Source of the DNA: Clostridia bacterium
GTDB lineage: Bacteria; Bacillota; Clostridia; Oscillospirales; CAG-272
Length of the DNA: 16,946 bases
NCBI GenBank assembly: GCA_017453085.1
Contig: JAFTKV010000217.1
Span: forward strand, 1-16,946
Direction: 5' to 3'
Shown here: positions 13,452 through 16,946 of the stretch, one piece after another
How positions within the stretch are numbered: position 1 is the stretch's first letter
Layout of the letters: each line of letters begins with the position of its first letter
Position numbers and translations under genes: made by a program
The notes under the pieces: model-generated
The model's input: the letters and a program-made list of their open reading frames with translations, nothing else
Databases searched by the model: none
Told to the model about the DNA's origin: nothing

Positions 13452-15971
13452 ATGAAACGAATAGAGTCCAAAGAAAAGAATATGCAAAGGGAAGCCAAGG
13501 AAGTTACCCACTTCATCTTCCGAATGCTCCTGCGCGGGCTGCAGTACGTGCTGAACGTGATCTTTACCATCCTTCTGATCGGATTGATCGCGGGCTGTAT
13601 CGTGGGCTGTGCCTTTATGATCTATGTTGCCAATCACGTAGACTCGGACGTGGATGACCTGATCGTGCTGTCGGCACAGCAGGATTCCACCACCCGTATC
13701 TACTATTACGAAAACGGTGAGCTAGTGGAGGACACCGACGAGCGATTGTCGGGTAGCACCAACCGCCTGTGGATCGCCTATGACGAAATGCCCGACGATC
13801 TGATCAACGCCTTCGTTGCCATCGAGGATAAGCGATTCTGGGAGCACGACGGCGTAGACTGGATCACCACGGTCAAGGCAACGCTGAAATACTTCATCCC
13901 CACGGGCGAGAATCCGGGAGGCTCCACGATCACGCAGCAGCTGGTGAAGAATCTGACCGGTGACGACGACTATACCATCCAGCGAAAGGTGCAGGAGATC
14001 TTCAAGGCACTGAATCTGGAAAAGGATAAGGACAAGACCGAGATACTGGAGATGTATCTCAATACCATCTACCTGTCGCAGGGCTGTAACGGCGTCCAGT
14101 CGGCGGCCAACACCTATTTCGGCAAGGATGCCAGCGAGCTGACCCTGTTGGAATGCGTGGCGATTGCGGGCATCACCCAGTTCCCAACCAAATGGGATCC
14201 CGTGCAGAATCCCGAGAATAACAAGGAGCGTCGCAACGTCATCCTGAAGGAAATGTACAGCCAGGGTCTGATCACCTACGCAGAGTACGAAAGTGCGTAC
14301 AATAAGGATCTGGTGCTGGTCACCGAGGATGAAGAGGATGACGATGAAGACGATACCGTGATCGACAATTCCGGCGTTACCTCCTGGTATACCGACGTGG
14401 TGATCGAGGAAGCGGCGGGTTTGCTCATGGAGAAGTACGAGGTCAGCTACGAGATCGCAGTGCAGATGCTCTATTCCGGCGGCTATTCGGTAGTGACCGC
14501 CATCGACAAGGATCTGCAGGCGATCATGGAAAAGCACTTTACCGATCCCAGCCTGATGACCAACACCAACAAGATCGTGCAGAAGCAGGCGGCCATGCTG
14601 ATCATGGATCAGTCCAATGGCAACATTCTCGCGCTGTGCGGCGGCTTTGGCGAAAAGGAGGGCAACCGCGTCCTCAACCGTGCAACGCAGACCAAGCGTC
14701 AGCCCGGCTCGTCGATGAAGCCCATCGCAGGCTACGTGCAGGCAATGGATCTGGGGCTGGTCAATTACGGCTCGGTGCTGGACGATACTCCCTACTATTT
14801 CGGCACGAAGACCGTGCTGGCCGATGGCAGCGTGAAGTATTCCAATCCCAAGGGATGGCCGCAGAACTCCAATAAGGTCTACCGTGGTCTGACCACACTG
14901 GATTATGCGCTGCAGGCGTCAAAGAACACCGTGGCGGTCAAGCTGGTCGCAGAGGTTGGCGTCAGCAACTGCTTCGATTTCCTCAAAAATAAGCTTCATC
15001 TGGACAGTCTGATCGAAAGTAAGGCGACTGCAACAGGCGTGCAGACCGACAAAAACCTGGCGGCGCTGGGTCTGGGCGGTCTGACCTACGGCGTCACGCT
15101 GAAGGAAATGGTTGCCGCTTACTGTATCTTCCCCTCGGGCGGCATCTATCATGAGCCCCGCACGGTTCTGCAGATCCGTGACGCATCCGGACAGGTGGTC
15201 ATTGATAATCAGAACCACGCAGAGGTGGTCATCAAAGAGGGAACCGCCCAGATGATGGTGCGGCTGATGGAGCATGTTATCACCGGTAAAAACGGTACTG
15301 CCACCTCCATCAAGCCAGTAGCGCAGCTGGTTGGCGCGGCAGGCAAGACCGGTACCACCGATAATAACAACGACCGTTGGTTCGTGGGCTTCACTCCTTA
15401 TGTGACAGGTGGCGTTTGGGTAGGCTACGACGAAGCGCAGGATCTGGGCAATTCCAGCGACAGTAACAAGATCTGGAACCGCGTCATGCTGGAGATCCAT
15501 CAGAAGATCCTGGAGCGGGTGGAGGCAGGCACTGCCGAGAAGAAGACCTTTGGCGACGATCTGTTGATCGAAGCGAAATACTGTCCCGATTCGGGCAAGC
15601 TGATCACGGATGCCTGCCAGGCAGATCCCCGCGGCAAGCGATCCGAAACCGGTTACTTTACGAAAGACACTCTGCCCACCGATTCCTGTGACGTTCACGT
15701 GTGGGTTGCCTATTGTACCGAAGGCAAGGGCGTTGCCACTGCAAACTGTCCCGAGTCTGCCATCCGATACTACGGTATGCTTCGGCATATGCGCACCTTC
15801 GACAGAGATATTTACGTGACCGACGCACAGTACACCTGGCTGCCTCTCAACGGTGCAAGACCGTATAAGAGCATCTACCAGCCGTTCTATAGAAACCTTC
15901 TGCCCAGCGGAAAATATCCCGGGCGAACCAGCGGTACGAGACAGTTTAACTGCGCTTGCATGGCACATTAA
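13452..15971 (+). CDS. Class A penicillin-binding protein (PBP1A family, GT51 + transpeptidase)
   Basis: This bifunctional membrane enzyme polymerises lipid II into glycan strands and cross-links the peptides, on the outer face of the membrane. The 839 residues begin with a basic cytoplasmic segment and one membrane anchor (about 33-59). The GT51 glycosyltransferase has catalytic Glu125 in IEDKRFWEHDGVDW (124-137), GGSTITQQLVKN and RKVQEI. A very acidic linker (EDEEDDDEDD, 292-301) follows. The transpeptidase domain carries SSMK (420-423, catalytic Ser420), SKN (490-492) and KTGT (632-635), all intact. The tail from about 711 holds seven cysteines. The ATG at 13452 has a modest ribosome binding site (AAAGGT, 13435-13440). 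It has its own consensus promoter and a strong terminator, so it is probably a single-gene unit. I give no symbol because the paralogue cannot be fixed. Confidence 0.95.
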   Translation: MKRIESKEKNMQREAKEVTHFIFRMLLRGLQYVLNVIFTILLIGLIAGCIVGCAFMIYVANHVDSDVDDLIVLSAQQDSTTRIYYYENGELVEDTDERLSGSTNRLWIAYDEMPDDLINAFVAIEDKRFWEHDGVDWITTVKATLKYFIPTGENPGGSTITQQLVKNLTGDDDYTIQRKVQEIFKALNLEKDKDKTEILEMYLNTIYLSQGCNGVQSAANTYFGKDASELTLLECVAIAGITQFPTKWDPVQNPENNKERRNVILKEMYSQGLITYAEYESAYNKDLVLVTEDEEDDDEDDTVIDNSGVTSWYTDVVIEEAAGLLMEKYEVSYEIAVQMLYSGGYSVVTAIDKDLQAIMEKHFTDPSLMTNTNKIVQKQAAMLIMDQSNGNILALCGGFGEKEGNRVLNRATQTKRQPGSSMKPIAGYVQAMDLGLVNYGSVLDDTPYYFGTKTVLADGSVKYSNPKGWPQNSNKVYRGLTTLDYALQASKNTVAVKLVAEVGVSNCFDFLKNKLHLDSLIESKATATGVQTDKNLAALGLGGLTYGVTLKEMVAAYCIFPSGGIYHEPRTVLQIRDASGQVVIDNQNHAEVVIKEGTAQMMVRLMEHVITGKNGTATSIKPVAQLVGAAGKTGTTDNNNDRWFVGFTPYVTGGVWVGYDEAQDLGNSSDSNKIWNRVMLEIHQKILERVEAGTAEKKTFGDDLLIEAKYCPDSGKLITDACQADPRGKRSETGYFTKDTLPTDSCDVHVWVAYCTEGKGVATANCPESAIRYYGMLRHMRTFDRDIYVTDAQYTWLPLNGARPYKSIYQPFYRNLLPSGKYPGRTSGTRQFNCACMAH

Positions 15972-15983
15972 CGGCATGAAAGC

Positions 15984-16021
15984 AAAAATCACCTCATACA
16001 TTGGGATGAGGTGATTTTTTT
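15984..16021 (+). terminator. Strong intrinsic terminator after the PBP gene
   Basis: AAAAATCACCTCAT (15984-15997) pairs perfectly with ATGAGGTGATTTTT (16006-16019), a 14-bp stem with an 8-base loop, followed by a run of seven T (16015-16021). The A-run at the 5' foot means it could also work on the minus strand. It starts 12 bases after the PBP stop. Its 3' arm also contains the likely ribosome binding site of the next gene. Confidence 0.93.
16008..16015 (+). promoter_or_regulatory. Ribosome binding site of the TspO-like gene, inside the terminator stem
   Basis: GAGGTGAT (16008-16015) matches the anti-Shine-Dalgarno complement over 8 bases and lies 4 bases before an in-frame TTG (16020). 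It is the 3' arm of the terminator hairpin, so in any read-through transcript it would be paired and hidden. It decides the start choice for the next gene: TTG 16020 rather than GTG 16011, which lies within the site itself. Confidence 0.5.
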
Positions 16022-16523
16022 GCGTATTTTTTCGGGTTTCAAACGGGAGCTGTTATGCATCGATCCGCGGATCTGCCTGCTGGCGGTAGCAGCGACCTGG
16101 TTTGTGGGGACGCTGTCCCTGCTTCTTTCGGGGGCAGGGAGCTGCTACTGTGGGATGACACTCCCAGGGGTGGCGCCGGGCTACGTGGGATGGTTGATTC
16201 TGTGGATGCTCCATTACATCCTGCTGGGGCTGGCACTGGGCGCAGTGCTGGGACATTGCGGCTGTCACAGGCGGCTGATCGGGCGGGGCGTGATCTTCTG
16301 GGCATTCTATCTGCTGTGCACGCTGATCTGGGTGCCGCTCTTCTTTGCCATAGGGATGGAGCTGACCGCGCTGCTGCTGATCGGCATCGCCGTGCTGTTT
16401 GGACTGGGAGCACTGTCGGTGTTTGCCTCTCGCAGCCTGCTGTCCGCCGTACTTCTGCTATTTGCCGTGCTATGGCAGATCTGCTGCTTTTTGCAGACTT
16501 TGCTGATAATTTTGTGGAACTGA
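16020..16523 (+). CDS. TspO/MBR-like small five-helix membrane protein
   Basis: This is a very hydrophobic protein of 167 residues with about five membrane helices (roughly 17-37, 54-79, 91-110, 113-135, 139-163). The second half resembles the TspO/MBR (translocator/tryptophan-rich sensory protein) family: a FY-x6-IWVPLFFAIGM-x3-ALL arrangement at about 96-119, then F-x-SRSLLSAVLL and a Trp-containing last helix. Length and helix count fit TspO (about 150-165 residues), but the match is distant and made by eye. TspO proteins bind porphyrins and sterol-like ligands; the role here is unknown. No ATG lies in frame near the start. I chose TTG 16020 on its ribosome binding site; GTG 16011 would add three residues. 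It sits just after a terminator with no clear promoter, so it may depend on read-through. Confidence 0.72.
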   Translation: MRIFSGFKRELLCIDPRICLLAVAATWFVGTLSLLLSGAGSCYCGMTLPGVAPGYVGWLILWMLHYILLGLALGAVLGHCGCHRRLIGRGVIFWAFYLLCTLIWVPLFFAIGMELTALLLIGIAVLFGLGALSVFASRSLLSAVLLLFAVLWQICCFLQTLLIILWN

Positions 16524-16606
16524 TCTCCTCCCCCTTGCTTTTTCTCCGAAACTGTGCTATACTGAGACGTAGTGATTGCAAATCCATGCGTCGAAAGGAG
16601 GAGATC
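16522..16606. repeat. Inverted repeat that can mask the coaE ribosome binding site
   Basis: GATCTCCTCC (16522-16531), straddling the end of the TspO-like gene, is the exact reverse complement of GGAGGAGATC (16597-16606), the coaE ribosome binding site. The left arm lies upstream of the coaE promoter. Only a longer transcript read through from the TspO-like gene would contain both arms and fold; the short coaE transcript would not. Confidence 0.5.
16535..16563 (+). promoter_or_regulatory. Sigma-A promoter for coaE (TTGCTT-17-TATACT)
   Basis: TTGCTT (16535-16540) and TATACT (16558-16563) are separated by 17 bases, and a TG one base before the -10 (16555-16556) adds an extended -10. Transcription should begin near 16570, leaving a leader of about 40 bases with the coaE ribosome binding site. 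It lies just after the TspO-like stop (16523), the usual place for the promoter of a new unit. Confidence 0.75.
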
Positions 16607-16608
16607 CC

Positions 16609-16946
16609 ATGAAACTGATCGGTCTGACAGGAACCAGCGGTAGCGGAAAGGGCTACGTGGCGGCTTGCTTTGCCGAGCGGGGGATCGATTCCATCGACAC
16701 CGACGCCCTGGTGCACCGCCTCTATCGGAAGGATGCCGAATGCATCGCCGCGCTGGAGAAGGCATTTGGACCTTTGCAGGATGTAAACGGTGCCATCGAC
16801 CGCCGCCGTCTGGCGGGGATCGTCTTCACCGATCGGGAGAAGCTGGCTACTCTCAACGCCATCGTCCACCGATTCGTTGCGCGAGAGGTGAAGCGGATCT
16901 CTGCCGAGAGGGAAGCTGCAGGCTGTAATCTGCTTTTGCTGGATGC
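16609..16946 (+). CDS. coaE: Dephospho-CoA kinase, N-terminal part (runs off the window)
   Basis: This enzyme catalyses the last step of coenzyme A synthesis, ATP-dependent phosphorylation of the 3'-OH of dephospho-CoA; cytoplasmic. Only the first 112 codons are present, of about 200 expected, and the frame stays open to the end of the window. MKLIGLTGTSGSGKGYVA opens the protein with P-loop GLTGTSGSGK (5-14). IDTDALVHRLY (about 30-40) gives the conserved Asp of the substrate site. IDRRRLAGIVFTDREKLATL and NAIVHRFV are typical of CoaE, and LLLLD at the very edge is the expected following strand. The ATG has an ideal ribosome binding site, AAAGGAGGAG (16594-16603), and its own promoter at 16535-16563. 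Confidence 0.93.
   Translation, partial: MKLIGLTGTSGSGKGYVAACFAERGIDSIDTDALVHRLYRKDAECIAALEKAFGPLQDVNGAIDRRRLAGIVFTDREKLATLNAIVHRFVAREVKRISAEREAAGCNLLLLD

Noticed and set aside
16055..16612. 185-residue + strand reading frame with an ATG and a GGGAG just upstream, ending in an ATGA overlap with coaE
   Set aside because: The composition is Arg/Ala/Gly-rich with no recognisable family. It overlaps the clearly membrane-like TspO-like frame and runs through the coaE promoter, so it is best read as a shadow.

Overview
All genes lie on the + strand and form a dense run of bacterial housekeeping genes. They suggest a Firmicute of the class Clostridia, probably an uncultured Oscillospirales/Ruminococcaceae-type gut bacterium. 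The reasons are strong AGGAGG-type ribosome binding sites, WhiA, RapZ and ArgR next to RecN, moderately high GC by eye, and the clostridial order xseA-xseB-ispA-tlyA-argR-recN followed by murB-rapZ-whiA-dnaE. The exact lineage is inference. There is no phage, insertion sequence, CRISPR array, tRNA or rRNA in the window.

Layout: a perfect inverted repeat sits at the extreme left edge (1-47). A tightly packed block follows (122-5453): exonuclease VII subunits xseA and xseB, a prenyl diphosphate synthase (ispA), the rRNA methyltransferase tlyA, the arginine repressor argR and the repair ATPase recN. Genes overlap or lie within about 20 bases. tyrS (5478-6704) and a cell-wall/regulatory block murB-rapZ-whiA (6730-9474) continue in the same direction with gaps of 22-25 bases or an ATGA overlap. 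A hairpin-rich 150-base gap leads to dnaE (9625-13265), the replicative polymerase alpha subunit, which is split by a -1 frame change near 11337-11370. A 186-base gap carries a perfect extended-consensus sigma-A promoter with an overlapping palindrome. It is followed by a class A penicillin-binding protein (13452-15971) and a strong intrinsic terminator. Beyond that are a small five-helix TspO/MBR-like membrane protein and, from its own promoter, the start of coaE, which runs off the right edge.

The genes serve DNA repair and replication (xseAB, recN, dnaE), isoprenoid and cell-wall synthesis (ispA, murB, the PBP), translation (tlyA, tyrS), regulation (argR, rapZ, whiA) and CoA synthesis (coaE). 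I see no clear undescribed multi-gene system. The points most worth checking are the dnaE frame change at an A5G run preceded by a near-perfect internal Shine-Dalgarno match, several RNA structures that could hide ribosome binding sites (tspO-like and coaE), the alternative hairpins ahead of dnaE, and the absence of dxs, nadK and yvcK from positions where relatives often carry them.
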